Counted from the first letter of the stretch, positions 45,401 to 57,289 are shown. The stretch: DNA of 64,000 nt from Bemisia tabaci (GCF_918797505.1 NC_092797.1:12847372-12911371); one strand, 5' to 3'. Numbers and translations: made by a program. Notes: generated by a model not told the origin, from the sequence alone.

Positions 45401-45739
45401 ATCCAATGTGTGGTTAAGCGGTTTTTCCCGAACATGACCTCGTCCTCCCTTTTCGACCTCGTCCTGGACCCGTAACGTTGGATCTAACGTTGTAAACCTA
45501 AACCACGGAGCTTTATGGTGGGGTTGTAAGGGTTAGTAAAAACCGAGGAAAGTCAGGGAGAGACCACTGGACAGGGAAAAAATCCGGTGGACTGATTATT
45601 GAAATTGATGGACAAAGCGATAAAAAGAGAGGATGAAGAAAAAATTGGAGTGATCCCATTGGTGGAAATTGCTAGTAGAAGGGACAAAGGATGTTAGTAA
45701 TACACTAACTAATGGCAACCCACGATATACCTTCTGGTC

Positions 45740-46170
45740 GGACCGCGTCTAGCAGGAAGGAATGAAGCCACATCAGGTGCCAAATGTAACTGAGCAATTT
45801 AATTTGTCATAGGAGAACGTGTGTGCGGATTCCTTTAAACATGTTACGGAATTTGCTTCTTACTACGCAGAAAATTCACTGTAATAAGTACACAAATTCA
45901 CACAACCCAGTGCTGCCAGCGCAAAATGCGTGCTGGCGCCTACAAGACTGCATGGATACTTCACGCATTGCGTGTACGCTACGGGGGATACTTCACGCAA
46001 TGCTCATACGCACGGTAATGTACGCGCAATGCGTGAAGTATCCATGCAGTCTTGTAGGCGCCTGTGCTCGTTTTGCGCTGGCAGCACTGGCACAACCATG
46101 TAAAAAATTAAATTTCCCAACTATTTGGCAGTAACTGATGTATCTTGGTTCGTTTGTGCTTAACACGGCC
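45740..46170. repeat. Foldback family K copy 2, interrupted by hAT MITE
   Basis: The left end GGACCGCGTCTAGCAGGAAG then AAGCCACATCAGGTGCCAAA is collinear with 254-330; the right end CAGTAACTGATGTATCTTGG is collinear with 455-480. The middle is occupied by the palindrome at 45908-46089, absent from copy 1. Confidence 0.7.
45908..46089. repeat. hAT-like MITE, near-perfect palindrome, nested in K
   Basis: 182 bp with ends CAGTGCTGCCAGCGCAAAAT and its near-complement. Octamers ACACAACC and GCACAACC flank it (7 of 8 identical). The arms are almost identical for about 65 bp (GGCGCCTACAAGACTGCATG). The opposing frame at 45823-46134 is an artefact. Confidence 0.85.
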
Positions 46171-47093
46171 CAGTTTATCCTTGATTTACCTCTTTAGCCT
46201 GAAACCGCCACCGGCTTCAACCAATAGGATTGCTCCATTTTCAGTTTCTACTCTCAGTCTCTTTCTTTGTCTATCAACTTCAAGAATCGGTAAGCACACA
46301 TCTTGGTCGGAATTTTAGGTAAAGCACGGACCAGCGTCTATCAGTTTCCCAAATTCGAATTTAAGTTTTAAAAGCCATCTGACTTTTATGCTAAAGTCCT
46401 AAGGGTCAATGAAGATTTTTTTTAGATGCGAATTGAATTTGTCTTGTGCGATTAGAGAATTGAAAGATTTTTCCAATATATTGAAAGCCTAAAAAGTCTA
46501 TTAATTATGATGGTATTTCTATTGGAGAAGCCAAGAAACTTCGTAGAAACCTTAACTATTGAACTTGCAACTTTACTCAGTGATATTGAGATTATTAGGT
46601 TCTCGAATCAGAGCAGAAAATCGCCGGAGGTCTCGTAAATTTGTCGGAGATAAGAAGCCAGATTGTTATTGGAACGTGTTCATGCCAAAAGGAACTATGT
46701 CTCATGCAAACCCTATGCATATAGTTCCTTTTAGCATAAATACGTCCGTTTGAATGTTGAGAGGCTAACAATGCCCTCCGGAGTATCCGTGTAGTTCAGT
46801 TTCACTTTGATTCATGTTAAGTAATTTTAACTATTGACTGCCTCTGATCAATTATTAATTGCAAAGCCTCCAGGAATCAGGGATTGATTCTACAAACTAA
46901 TCATTTTGAAAATTGCGCGAAGGAGCTGTTGCCACTTGTTTTGTTTAAAATGAACTTCCTAAACTAATGTAGGCGCTTTAAGCTAATACTGTAATAGATT
47001 GAGAGTTATTTCGTCCTAGAGATTCCACCCTATGCGTATACGTGCAGACGAATTCTCCATGCAGGAATTCAAGGCTTTAATATGAGTATACTT
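46171..47093. other. No gene recognised; small D-like hairpin at 46671-46747
   Basis: AT-rich. The hairpin starts GGAACGTGTTCATGCCAAAA and ends TTTTAGCATAAATACGTCC with AGGAACTATG/CATATAGTTCC arms, resembling a minimal family D element without a clear 4-bp duplication. Confidence 0.4.
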
Positions 47094-47230
47094 GGACTGC
47101 ATTTTGCAATTTGGAACTATAACTTCTAACCCGGTTTAAAAACAACGTATGTGCCATTAGTTTCCCTATGCACATAAGTGTTTTTTCAGATGATTCAGAA
47201 TTCATAGTTCCAAATTGCAAAATGCAGTCC
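47094..47230. repeat. Foldback element family C copy
   Basis: 137 bp with ends GGACTGCATTTTGCAATTTG and AAATTGCAAAATGCAGTCC; interior inverted relative to 31351-31485. Flanks ACTT and ATTT agree at three of four bases. Confidence 0.8.
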
Positions 47231-47307
47231 ATTTGTCATTCTTCGTGGCGACCTCAAGTGAACAAGTTGTCTTTTTTTGATGATCCCTGGATTTTATTAT
47301 GATATTC

Positions 47308-47559
47308 TGCCGTGCTAGGGAAAAACGTCGTATGAACCTTCAGGCGCTGTCAAATTTCCCTCGATTTAATACAAATTTTAGGGGAATTCTAGGGGTACTT
47401 TTCATCCAATTCTTCAGAGAATTTTATTTGCAATCGCATCTAACTTTTCTGAAAACTTTTCGAGAAAATATTCATAACTCTCTTTAAAAATTAACATTTT
47501 ATGGGAGGATTTTTTGCAACTCTCGTATGTCTATACGACGTTTTTCCTTAGCACTGCCG
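47308..47559. repeat. Family E element, near full length
   Basis: Left end CTGCCGTGCTAGGGAAAAAC then GTCGTATGAACCTTCAGG; right end CTCGTATGTCTATACGACGT then TTTTCCTTAGCACTGCC. About 252 bp, matching 24105-24357 in length and in an inner TTCATCCAATTCTTCAGAGA block. Confidence 0.75.
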
Positions 47560-50253
47560 TGTTCTGGACATTATTTGAAAAATTCATTTATTCCGTTAAT
47601 TGTGTATGTATTGGTAATTTGTATCGAAAGAAAGGTCTATGTCACCTCTATTAGCTTTTTACACTCGTGACTACTGAACCTATTATCTGGCTTTTAGACC
47701 CTTAGCACGTTTCTCGGTGCAATATACTATTGTAGTGTAGGGCATGAGACGGGCGAAGACTGGTTTGAATTGAAAATTCAGCACGGTAATGAAGAAAAAA
47801 GAATGAATGAAAAGATTGAAGGTTGACGTTTGGAGGCATCCGGGTAAAAAATCTTGGGCCAATCAACTCTAAGTTCAGTTTCCCTCTCAAGAAATGCCTC
47901 CACCCCTCTCTTTTCTGACTGCGGCTGAAAGTAAAGTTTTCAACTTTTAATGGTCAAGTTTGCTTGTGGAAGTTCAATGCAAAGAGTCCCTCCACCCTCC
48001 GAATTTCGCGGTGGACTTTTTAGCGATCACCGCCCGGAACTTCAACCCTGCACAAAAAAAAAACGGAAGTAATTCCGACTGTGTGTCTAACATTCTGCCA
48101 GATTGATCCTTTTTACACACTTCGGCTGTCCTATTTATTTTGGTTTAAAGTCCGGCAACAGCTGCAAAAACATCATCCACTTTTCTCTCGCCCTTTGTTT
48201 TCTGTTTCGCTCTTCGTTTTTTTTTCTTGTTGCTGTTTGTTTGCATTCTTTTCTTTTCTAATTTTGTTTCAGTTCCTCCCTTATCTCTCCTTTTCTCTAA
48301 TCCGGAGATCTTTGTTTCCGTTCCACCTTCAGCAGACAATGCTTTCCGTTTTTAGTTTCAGCATTCTATTTGCACCTGATTGGTTCCCTTACTTTTCAAA
48401 GTTTCTCTGGTCTGGAGGGTTTGCGAAATTCACTCATATAGAGGGTGACCTAATTTTCAACGCTAGAAAATAAGGAAGCACATTCGATTTAGTAAAATGT
48501 GATTTCATTCGGTTTTAACTTTATTTTAATTAGTAGCCCTCTACTCAAAACTACAGCACTGAATATTATAGACAAAAATTGTCTTATTTTTGGAGGGCGT
48601 TTTCTCCAAAGTTGCGGTAGATTTCATCAAATCGAAAAGCTAAGTAAACTATTTAAAAACCACTAATCGATAAATTTTTTATATTGTAACGTTTTTTCAT
48701 GCGCTCCACTGGTTGTGAGGCTAGTGCCTCTAATGATAAAAAAATTTATTTTAAAACAGCATTTTTGGTTTTTGGACGTTTTCTACCCTAAGGGGCGCAG
48801 AAATTGAGAGTACGGTGATCAGAACAAGGGCTATTGCACAAAATTCTAAATCGAAAATTATTCTGTGGCTAGAATAAGAGGTATCGTAATCAGCTTTCCA
48901 GGAATAGACACGGGTACCTTTGTAAGAAAAAATCAAGAAAAGAACCGTTGATCCTAGTCCGTATGAAATACACTTTCTTATTTATTTTTATGCGTATAAG
49001 TTGGATCACCCTATATATAACTCTATTTACGATTCATGGGGGCACGTTTGCTCATGGAATAGAGACCTGATTATTTTACATCTCTTCTCTGAACATTATT
49101 TACCAGTGCGTAAATCTTTGAAGAAGAGCGGGAGAACCCAGGAGTTTATCAATCTGCGGAATTTTAAATGAGAGCACTTTCCTGGGACTTTATGTGAATT
49201 TGGTCTTTCTCGCTGCCATTTTTATCATCATGTTCCAATCCTAAATTTTTATCGAAGAGCCTGTATAAACTTACATTCCAACAGCGGCAGCCGTATCCCA
49301 GGTCAGGGTGTTTGTTGATGAAAAGATACCAAAAAACCCGAAATATAGCTTTATTCCAGATGAACCCGAAATTACCTTAACTTACGGTCGTTTCTTGAAA
49401 GTTTGCTGAAAGTCTTAAATTTGTCTTCATTATTTCTTTGACTCGATCGTAGGGTTTTTTTTTGAAAATCATAGTCTGGAAATTCAGGCTCAAAGGTTCA
49501 TTGAAAATACTTTCTTGCAAAACTGGGGGGCCCTCTTTTGACAAGACACAGATTGAACACAGTCTGAAAAATGTTGGAAAATTACTAGGTAGTGCAGATG
49601 TCTGAGTAAACTGGGAAAGAGAACGAAGTAAAACAAAAGTCAGCGAAAAATGCATTTAAGCACGTGGAAATTTTTACGCCTTGCTGCTCGTAGTTTCAGT
49701 TTTTCTTTCAGATGGGTCGAAAAATATTTAAATATAAATTTTTCGTCCCGCGCTGTTTCAAACGTCAGGCTTTCATGAAGTTTGTCAGGAAAAACTTTTA
49801 AAACGGGAATTTCAACACTGAATTTGCGACGCCACACTGTTCAAAGTTGACCTTTTGTCGTTTTCTGGACGAAAGAACCCATTTCAATTTCAAGGTTGCA
49901 AAGTACGCAAACAATTCATTTTTATACAAAATGCTCCCGAGTAGTTTTTGTCCAAATTATTTCTGATTTTTGCAGACGATTGGAAGAAAAATCAGTGAAA
50001 TTTTCAGTCAGAAATTCCCAAGATTCTCTTGGTAAAACTGCAATTTACGTGTAGGAATTAGGCAACATCGAAACGTATCGTTAGGTTATTTCAAAGGAGA
50101 AAGGACGCTTTAATTTAGGTCTATCTGTTCTCGTTTAGTGTTCCAGAATTCTCCCAGATTCTTCGAAATTGGGTCCCCTTCTTCGAACAAATTATTCCCA
50201 TCTTGAGATCCGGCTGAAATGACGCGCGGTTCTTGCACGCCCTGTGCTGCCAC
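47560..50253. other. No gene recognised
   Basis: Mostly AT-rich unique sequence. A pyrimidine-rich patch at 48170-48310 explains the open frame at 48081-48473 (Phe, Ser, Leu-rich). Other frames are short with no recognisable domains. No family members of the window's repeats were found. Confidence 0.4.
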
Positions 50254-50496
50254 GTCGCACAGTGGACCGAGTCAATCGGAGAAGACGGACATAATCTAGA
50301 AACTTTGAAAGCTTATATTTTCGAAAATACTAGACAAAAAAGTTTTAGAGTGATTCCATACTTTTTTCGTGAAATTGCCTTTCAGCAACACCCCTTGTAA
50401 TTGAATTTGTGACGAAATAAACATGAAAATTTGACATTTTAGCCAAAAATCCCATGTCCGACCTCTTAAATTAGCCCATTCCATTGTGCGTCGCGG
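50254..50496. repeat. Family H element copy 3
   Basis: Left end GTCGCACAGTGGACCGAGTC, right end CCATTGTGCGTCGCGG. The interior GACGAAATAAACATGAAAAT then CCATGTCCGACCTCTTAAAT is collinear with 5903-6147. Confidence 0.65.
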
Positions 50497-51000
50497 TAGC
50501 CTATCGCACTTTTCCGCGAGAGATCCAATCTCCCGTAGCCTCACAGGAAAGCAGGTGTGTTTGCAATCCGGAAGTTAAACTGACCCATATTACAATCGAC
50601 TCCAAGCGGCGGTCTTCGGCCGGCGAGGCACCGCAAATCAGAGTAACGAGAGGCAAAGTTGCCGAACAAACAGTCGCACCAAGTTGCCGCTTCATCGCCG
50701 ACATCCGACCCCCAGTAACACCCCTAAATCGGCGACCCTAAGCGATTACATGCCGATTTGCACCGGAGCCTGCCACTATTCCGAGCTGTCGATCATTGAA
50801 CCGGCCGTCCCTCGATCCACTCAAGCGACCGAGGAACGTGAGCCTTGGAGTACGGTGGAGAGAGCGGTCGTCAGGGCTCAAGAGTTTTTGGGGGTGGTGT
50901 CGATTGGGAGGCGGAATCGGGCCGCGGGTTCGGGGCAAAAGTTGGACTCCCGAATTGGGGGATTGTAGGAATTGGGTCTGGGCGCGCTTGAATTAACAGT
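50497..51000. other. GC-rich block, no gene recognised
   Basis: Several overlapping frames of 66-94 codons on both strands; none carries a recognisable domain or splice junction. Candidate regulatory or CpG-rich block. Confidence 0.3.
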
Positions 51001-51151
51001 CGTATAACGAGTTGTTGTGGAGGGCCGGCCCTTCTCAGAAGAGTCACGTAGGTTGCCGATTCTGCTGTTGGTAGCTAGCTAGAGTCGAATTCGTTGTCGT
51101 CTCTTAAAACAACTACCTTTCTTATGGGGCCTTAAATGAGGGGTTTGGAGG

Positions 51152-51308
51152 CAGTGCTGAGGCGTGAATAATCAACATTTCCCTATTTGAGGCCATGGTA
51201 AATAATCGATTATTAAGGTGGTCGTTGCGAGCACCCTATTTATCGATCCTTTTCCATAGGTATAAATAGCAGAGCAATCGATGTATCGCAAAGCCCTGAA
51301 CGCCATTG
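51152..51308. repeat. hAT MITE with perfect 8-bp target duplication
   Basis: 157 bp with ends CAGTGCTGAGGCGTGAATAA and AAAGCCCTGAACGCCATTG. TTTGGAGG is duplicated exactly at 51144-51151 and 51309-51316. The interior matches 44586-44749 (AATCGATTATTAAGGTG, ATCGATCCTTTTCCATAGGT, CGATGTATCGCAA). This fixes the family as hAT. Confidence 0.93.
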
Positions 51309-51349
51309 TTTGGAGGGCAAGGTACAAGGCGCATTAGTGAAGTTTTTGA

Positions 51350-51376
51350 AGAAAAGAAAAGAAAAGAAAAGAAAAA
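51350..51376 (+). repeat. Microsatellite (GAAAA)n
   Basis: Five GAAAA units. Confidence 0.85.
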
Positions 51377-54300
51377 TGAGAGATTGACGATTCCAACTAA
51401 AAATATATTCTGTGATAAGTTCATTGCTAAAGTCCAATTTTTAAGAATCAAAAATTGAGTCGAAACCTTCTTTCTGCCACGAGGCTCCGTGTAATTTTAA
51501 AAGTTGAATTACCTACTCCTTGATGCTGCATGAATTCGTCTTGCCCTGCAAGCCCATAGTCCTTCATATGATTGTACAGTGTGATGAAGGGATTTAAGCG
51601 AGATTTAAGGGGAAAAATTGTCAACGGTAACATTGATGTTACTGACTGTCGAAGTGTCGATGAATGAAGCTACTATGTTCTGGTGAAGCGAATTTTCGTC
51701 TCATTAAGCGATTTTACGACTAACTATTAGGTTATGTATGCCTTTTAGTTGGAATTGTCTCCTAAATTTTGTAGCTAAAATTGTTGTGTTTGTATATTCG
51801 CCTTGATGATGGTTCTGTGCAACTGAAAGGTCTCGGAATTTATTTTAATCCACAGTGGAGTAATACCTATAATAATTCTGTATTATCAACGCGTATTGAC
51901 TCTCATCATAATATTTTTAATATATAACGCTGTTCAGCCCAGCATGTTTCAATAAGGCCATTTTCGGCTCTGAAACTAATTGAATTCTTCAAAATTTGCC
52001 CCTCTGAAAGAACAGGATTCAACTTAGGTTTTGATCAGATTCATTATGCAACCGATACCTCCATTTATTCGTTTCTCCGAACCTGTCACAGAATTCGGCA
52101 CCTAAATATACGCGAATGCTTCCTTGCAGGAACAGCTTGTCAGGTAATATTAACAAATTAATGAGTGATGCGACTATTTTAACGTCCGTGTAACCCCAGG
52201 AAGCATGCGTGGGAATCGAAGGCGCATAAAGGTACCCGCTCAGAAGCGAGACTAATGTATGCGCCCAGACTAATGGATATGCATGCTCGTTCATTTCTAC
52301 TCTCAATGGGCCATTATGTAGACAAGGTAGGGCTCGTGCATCAGAGTATATATTTCCCCATCAAAATTTCACGTTAAACAGGCTGAGCACGTCGGCGATG
52401 GAAAAAAGAGGAAAATAACCCGGCATTAACTGTTTTCAAGGTTTGCTAATTCAAAATGATGTTCTCGCTGTTGAATCTCTTTGCTACGTATGTTTACTAA
52501 ATTATTTTAGTATGCTTTAAAATCTACAATAGTCAAATTTTCTAATTTTATTTTTTGACTTCAATTTTTTTGATCCTCACTTTAACAGTTTGTTGATATG
52601 CGATGCTGTATATGATAATCGTGAAAAAAAAATTTTGTTTTACAAGGAAAAACTATGTCTATGTACGAAAGTAAGTCGTGCGATGACTTCTGTCAAATAA
52701 AAATTAGCTTATGACTTTGCTCGGTCGTTCTGAATTCGAAAAGCATCGGTATGAGTATCACTGAAAAAAAAGTATGGCAATTTCTATCAGAAATATGATA
52801 AATTTAATTATTAGAAAAAAAAACCCATTAAAAATTGTGGTCTGAATGTATGTAATGAGGTGGTAAAACAATGCTTGTTTCACACTATTTTGCAGCTATA
52901 AAGCAAGGCCAAAAATTTCAATTAGAGCCAGAATTCTAGCATTTGTCTACTTCATTCTTAACACAAGGGTACTATAGGGTAAAGTTCACTATACACATTA
53001 GAGTTAGAGTCTTTGCGACCATAGAGTTCGTTATTGATTACCATACCCATATCACTGTTGCTTACATTATACTCTTTATTCAGTTTAATTTAATTAATCT
53101 TATCAAATTTCAATTGTGGGTATGATAATTTCAAAATTTTCTTGCTGTGAACCAAACTCTCCTTTCACTCTGTAAATTTTTGTAGGTGGTGTTTTTTAAA
53201 TCTAGCCAGAGCCTGTCTCATTTTCGATGTTGGAGGATGTCTGCGAAAACTTTCTGCATATTAATCCTTTCCAGATTCACGCGCGCGCGGGCTGACCCAC
53301 CGAGAAAAGAGCAGCCCAACGTAAGAGTTCGCATGCTGATAAGACATGTTCCCGTTTTCCGCGCCATCACGAAGAGAATAAAAATTCTGCACAAGACTCG
53401 AGTCCCCCAGTTGTCGTCGCGGAAGGAAGGAAATCAAATTCCGGGCATTCTCTCCTTATTTGTCTCGCGCACAAGTTATAGGTCGAGGCTTTTATTTGTT
53501 AAAGTTCTAAATTTTATGCAACCGCCGACTATTTCGCATAAATCGCTGGTCCCGCATAAATATGTGCCAGGGCTTGCCATCTGTGCCGCCTTCCCCTTCG
53601 TCCCCCTTCGAGTCCCGTGTGAGGTCATAAACGCTGCACTTTTTATTGTAAGCAGCCTCGTTGTCGCACAATCGGCAGTCGTCTCTCTATTTTTATTTAT
53701 TAATTTTTTTCCGTGCGTACATAATATATTTATAGAAGTTCGGTAATCCCATAAAGGAAATGGGAAATATGTTATGGGTTTTGAATTTTCTCCACCTATT
53801 TATTAAGCAGAAAAAAAAGTTTTGTTGGTATTTTTTCGGGTCTGTAGTGCTAGTCGATTTTCAAATGTAGGCCAGTGTGCGCCGTAAAGAGGGAAGAGAA
53901 TCAAATTTCCTTTTCCAGCCTGCATTTGATCGTAACAATATATATGAAACCATCCGCCACATTGGGAGAAAAATAGGAAATTAAGGAGTTTAGTATCAGG
54001 AAGCGAGATAAAAAAAAGTGACGTTCTCACTCAAAATCAGATATTTGAAATCCCTGATGATGTTTATGCAGTTTTGTTGCCGAATGTCGTCTTAGTTCTT
54101 TTTATTTTTATCTTTTAAAAAAAACAACTTTTAGGAATCTCTCTGTCGCATAGTGCCCCAGGTATGTCTGTTTTGAAAATTCCCCACTGATAGATACACT
54201 TCTTCCGTATACCTAAACGTGATTGGTTCAAATTGACGTGCAGACTTTGGCGTTTAATCTGAAGAGTCACAATGTATTCCTGTTCCTATTACTGAACGTA

Positions 54301-55170
54301 GGCGTGCAAAGATTGTTCCAAGCTCTCAACAGGACAATCTTGAGACCGAAACTGCAATCCAGGAACATATCTGAAGTCCGGGACACAGATTATTTTGCTG
54401 CAAACATCATTATTTCCATCCCTCATCAAGAAAAATAAGTTCGGTTTTATGAACCTTTGTGATGTATAAGATTTGCCATATTAATCGATTCTCTGAACGT
54501 AAATCTCTTTGCGTCTGCTTAGATATCTCGGTGTGATCCCAACTTAGTATTCTAATGCATCTGCCTCAGCTGAACACTGTACCCTTCAGTATTATACTTA
54601 AACTTATCCGAGTTCATTTTCCAATTAATTTTTGGTTTTTCTCTGGTTTTGATTACCCTGCAGAATAAGGTACACATCACCATTTTACCATCTTGTTACT
54701 TACTGTATTGGGGTCACACTTTAAGTTATTTTTATCTTTACCATTCCATGAATGTTTCTGCTCTTTTGACTCTTAAAACCAAAATCGCTCTCCAGTTTGA
54801 CTCATCCCACTGAGTTTTTCCCGCAGTTCGATTTTAATGAGAAGTTCGGTTGTACGAACCGAGAACTACGGTTTCGCAAACCGAATTACAAAATTTATTC
54901 CTCAGCTTAAAGGAGGTTTAAATCCGGCAACTGCACATGACGTCGCATTATTTGACACGCAGACGTTCATGTGACGTCAGTGACCGGAAACAGAGGTAGA
55001 CTTATTACTGGCACGCGTATATGCTGGACTTCCGGTCGAGCTACGGGAAAACGGTTTTCCTCGGGAAAGGAAAAGAACGGGAGCGACTAACGCCCATAGA
55101 AAAACGGTGGAATGAGGATTTCAGGCGGGCAGAGATTTAGAGGATAAGAGACAACGGAGGGAAATTAAAA
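51377..55170. other. No gene recognised; L fragment and a possible regulatory block
   Basis: 52186-52245 is a family L fragment (GTGTAACCCCAGGAAGCATG, GAATCGAAGGCGCATAAAG). 53280-53740 is less AT-rich and holds an open frame of 186 codons (53186-53746) with no recognisable domain and a very basic, irregular composition; I do not call it a gene. That block has several ATAAA/TTTAT words in CpG-containing context (GCATAAATCGC, GCATAAATATGTG, TCATAAACGC). 54830-54890 has a small inverted repeat around AAGTTCGGTTGTACGAACCG. Confidence 0.35.
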
Positions 55171-55617
55171 TTAAGTCCGGTCAAGTTGCGGCTTCTTTTC
55201 CACTTTTTTTACGGTCGCTAAGTCTCCGAACGCGGCTTTTCCGCGGAAAAGTGGATAGTGGAGCGGTGGTTTTATTCCGTGTTCTTCTTTTTGCCACGCC
55301 TCCGACTTTTCTCCAAGTTTTTTGGAACTTATTTTCCCGAGGTTGTGACGCCTTGGAAAGTCTAGGAATATATTTGAATTTGTTTGTTTTTTGAATTGTC
55401 TAGTCCACGAATGTCTTCGAGTTTCGAGAAATTGCCAAATTTTTTTGAAAATCCACCAATATCGTTTCATGCTTTTCCTATGAATGAGCCTAACAAATTT
55501 CGAATAGCAACGCCATGCTGGTTTTTTAGGTGCTGAAATCATGAGCATAAAACACAAATACAACAAAATATAATAAAAGTAGCCATAAAAAATGTTTTCC
55601 CATTCGTGTGCATTCAC
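55171..55617 (-). CDS. Unrecognised 148-codon frame, low support
   Basis: ATG-initiated, with a hydrophobic N-terminal stretch (FYGYFYYILLYLCFMLMI) that could be a membrane segment and a Lys/Arg/Trp-rich remainder. No domain, paralogue or splice evidence. Length is only modestly above chance for this composition. Confidence 0.15.
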   Translation of the reverse strand: MNAHEWENIFYGYFYYILLYLCFMLMISAPKKPAWRCYSKFVRLIHRKSMKRYWWIFKKIWQFLETRRHSWTRQFKKQTNSNIFLDFPRRHNLGKISSKKLGEKSEAWQKEEHGIKPPLHYPLFRGKAAFGDLATVKKVEKKPQLDRT

Positions 55618-55650
55618 GTTTATTTCTGTACCTCATAATGTGACAAAAAA

Positions 55651-55674
55651 TGATTTTGTATGTTTCAGGTGAGT
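55651..55674 (+). promoter_or_regulatory. Second candidate recursive splice site
   Basis: TGATTTTGTATGTTTCAG is followed directly by GTGAGT, joining 3' and 5' splice consensus at 55668/55669. The pyrimidine tract is weaker than at 25660. It lies about 4 kb upstream of the terminal exons on the same strand. Confidence 0.22.
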
Positions 55675-56043
55675 GGAGTTTTCTATACAAGTAAATACAT
55701 ACCTCATTTTATGCAAAGAAGAATACTGCAGGTAACACTTGCGCTTTTCTTTATATTAAGTGTATTACACACTAGTATGTGTGGTGGCACTCTATTTTGA
55801 TCAAAATTTGCCCGTTGAATTGAATTGTCAAAAAAATTGACACACGTCGAAAGAGAAGCTCTAAAGTAGTGGACGTTTTTCCAAGTTTTGCCATAGATTG
55901 CCTCCAAAGGAGAGAGGGCCGCTTTCCTTTTCCATCGATGAGAACACTTGACACAACAGCCATCACTTTAGAGCTTCACTTTGAACACAATTATTTTGAT
56001 CGAAGGAGAAAGTTGCATTCGGTGACCAACAGCACTGTGAACA

Positions 56044-56551
56044 ATCTGTGAAAAACGGAGTGAAATTCTGTGCCACACAGCCTTAGTCTATATAGCACCC
56101 GAAAACCTCAAGTGATGTGAATGCTGAGCTAAAGCTATTCTCCTTACGGGGTGACTTACACCATTACGACACGGGATCTACTCTTTATGGAACGGCGTAC
56201 ACTTTCATGCTGTTAACTTTACTTCGCATCCATAATACTCGAGGTTTTTGGACGTTTTACAGCATAGGCGGATCCAGACACCTCGAAAGAGAGGAAGGCG
56301 TAAGGGGGTCCGGGGGCCACCCCCAGAAAATGTTTGAATCTTGAAGCATCTAATATGCAGTTTAAGTCAATTTCCTCCTGAGTAATCACCAAATATATAT
56401 AAGTGTCTTTCCTTCTTCTTTCCTTGGCATTTCCCTTCTTTCTTCCTCCTTTTTTCGGGCGAAAGGGCGGGGATGTACGCCCCCGATGCCATCTACGCCC
56501 CCTTCCCCCTAGATCCACCACCGAATTTCACTCCTTGATTTTTAACAGTGA
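56044..56551. repeat. Foldback element family M, copy 2, interrupted
   Basis: Left CGGAGTGAAATTCTGTGCCA then TAGTCTATATAGCACCCGAA; right GAATTTCACTCCTTGATTTT. Collinear with 44493-44914. At about 56130-56150 it reads GCTATTCTCCTTACGGGGTG, the unoccupied version of the site where copy 1 carries a hAT MITE. It has its own insertion at 56263-56520. Confidence 0.6.
56263..56520. repeat. Probable hAT-like MITE nested in family M
   Basis: Ends CATAGGCGGATCCAGACACC and CCCCCTAGATCCACCA resemble hAT ends of the AGGCGGATC type. The segment is absent from the other M copy at the equivalent place (44870-44890). The interior includes GGGGGTCCGGGGGCCACCCC. Target duplication not resolved, so exact ends are uncertain. 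Confidence 0.5.
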
Positions 56552-56561
56552 TTCATCAAAT

Positions 56562-56782
56562 GGACGTGTTTTTATCAAACGGAACTAAGCGCCAATTGGA
56601 GTTCCTTTTGAGGAATTTAGAATATCGGATAGCGCGTTCTGTCAAACGGACCTAAGCGCCATGGAAAAGCATTGCGAGTAAAGGACGGAATAAGCCGGAC
56701 ACCCGATTCCGCCGCCAATCCAAGCCCCCCCTCTGCCTTCCTCTCCCTATGGCGCTTAGGTCCGTTTGATAGAAATACGTCC
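56562..56782. repeat. Foldback element family D copy
   Basis: 221 bp with ends GGACGTGTTTTTATCAAACG and CCGTTTGATAGAAATACGTC plus C; AAAT on both sides (56558-56561 and 56783-56786). An inner inverted tier, AAACGGACCTAAGCGCCAT and ATGGCGCTTAGGTCCGTTT, begins at about 56644. Confidence 0.88.
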
Positions 56783-56786
56783 AAAT

Positions 56787-56914
56787 GGTCGTCATTACAA
56801 TAAGGAACTACAATTTCTGACCCAACCATAAAAGCATCTATCTGAAACTAATTCGTCATGCTTTATTTCTAAAATGAGACAAAGCTTGTAGTTCCTTAAT
56901 GCAAAATGAAGCTC
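56787..56914. repeat. Family C-like element adjacent to D
   Basis: Starts GGTCGTCATTACAATAAGGA directly after the AAAT of the D element and ends TTAATGCAAAATGAAGCTC. GGAACTACAATTTCTGAC and TTGTAGTTCC form the arms. Diverged family C; same D-then-C arrangement as at 30960-31192. Confidence 0.5.
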
Positions 56915-57289
56915 AGAAGGTCTGCTTTGATCGGAACTTGATCCGTGTATCGAGGCCTTGAGGCCTGAAGCAACAAAACGATATAGACAGACACGGAATG
57001 TGTGTCGGTGGCGGTCTGGCGGTGTGGGGCGTGTCGGGGTGTAGTTCTCGATTAGTTTTCATATTTACCCTCGAGTGGGCGCCGCCCCGCAACGCCGTGA
57101 CGCGTGCCTCTCACAAATTGGAAGAATTCAATATTTACCTTCCTTTGACGGATGTCGCTTCCACGCACCAGCACCGACACGTTAGCCGAGCGGAAAGCCT
57201 CCACTCTCATGTCTGAAGGGACGCGACACGACGACACGTCACCCTGGCCCAAGGGGACGAACGCGGAGTTATAAGGTGGAGGTCTTGAC

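Noticed and set aside
53186..53746. 186-codon plus-strand frame
   Set aside because: No recognisable domain, irregular basic composition, no splice or start context beyond a weak acceptor-like TTTTTGTAG; more likely chance in a less AT-rich block.
56403..56588. 61-codon plus-strand frame and opposing 100-codon frame
   Set aside because: Fall within the nested hAT-like element and M arm; Phe/Leu- and Arg/Gly-rich by composition.
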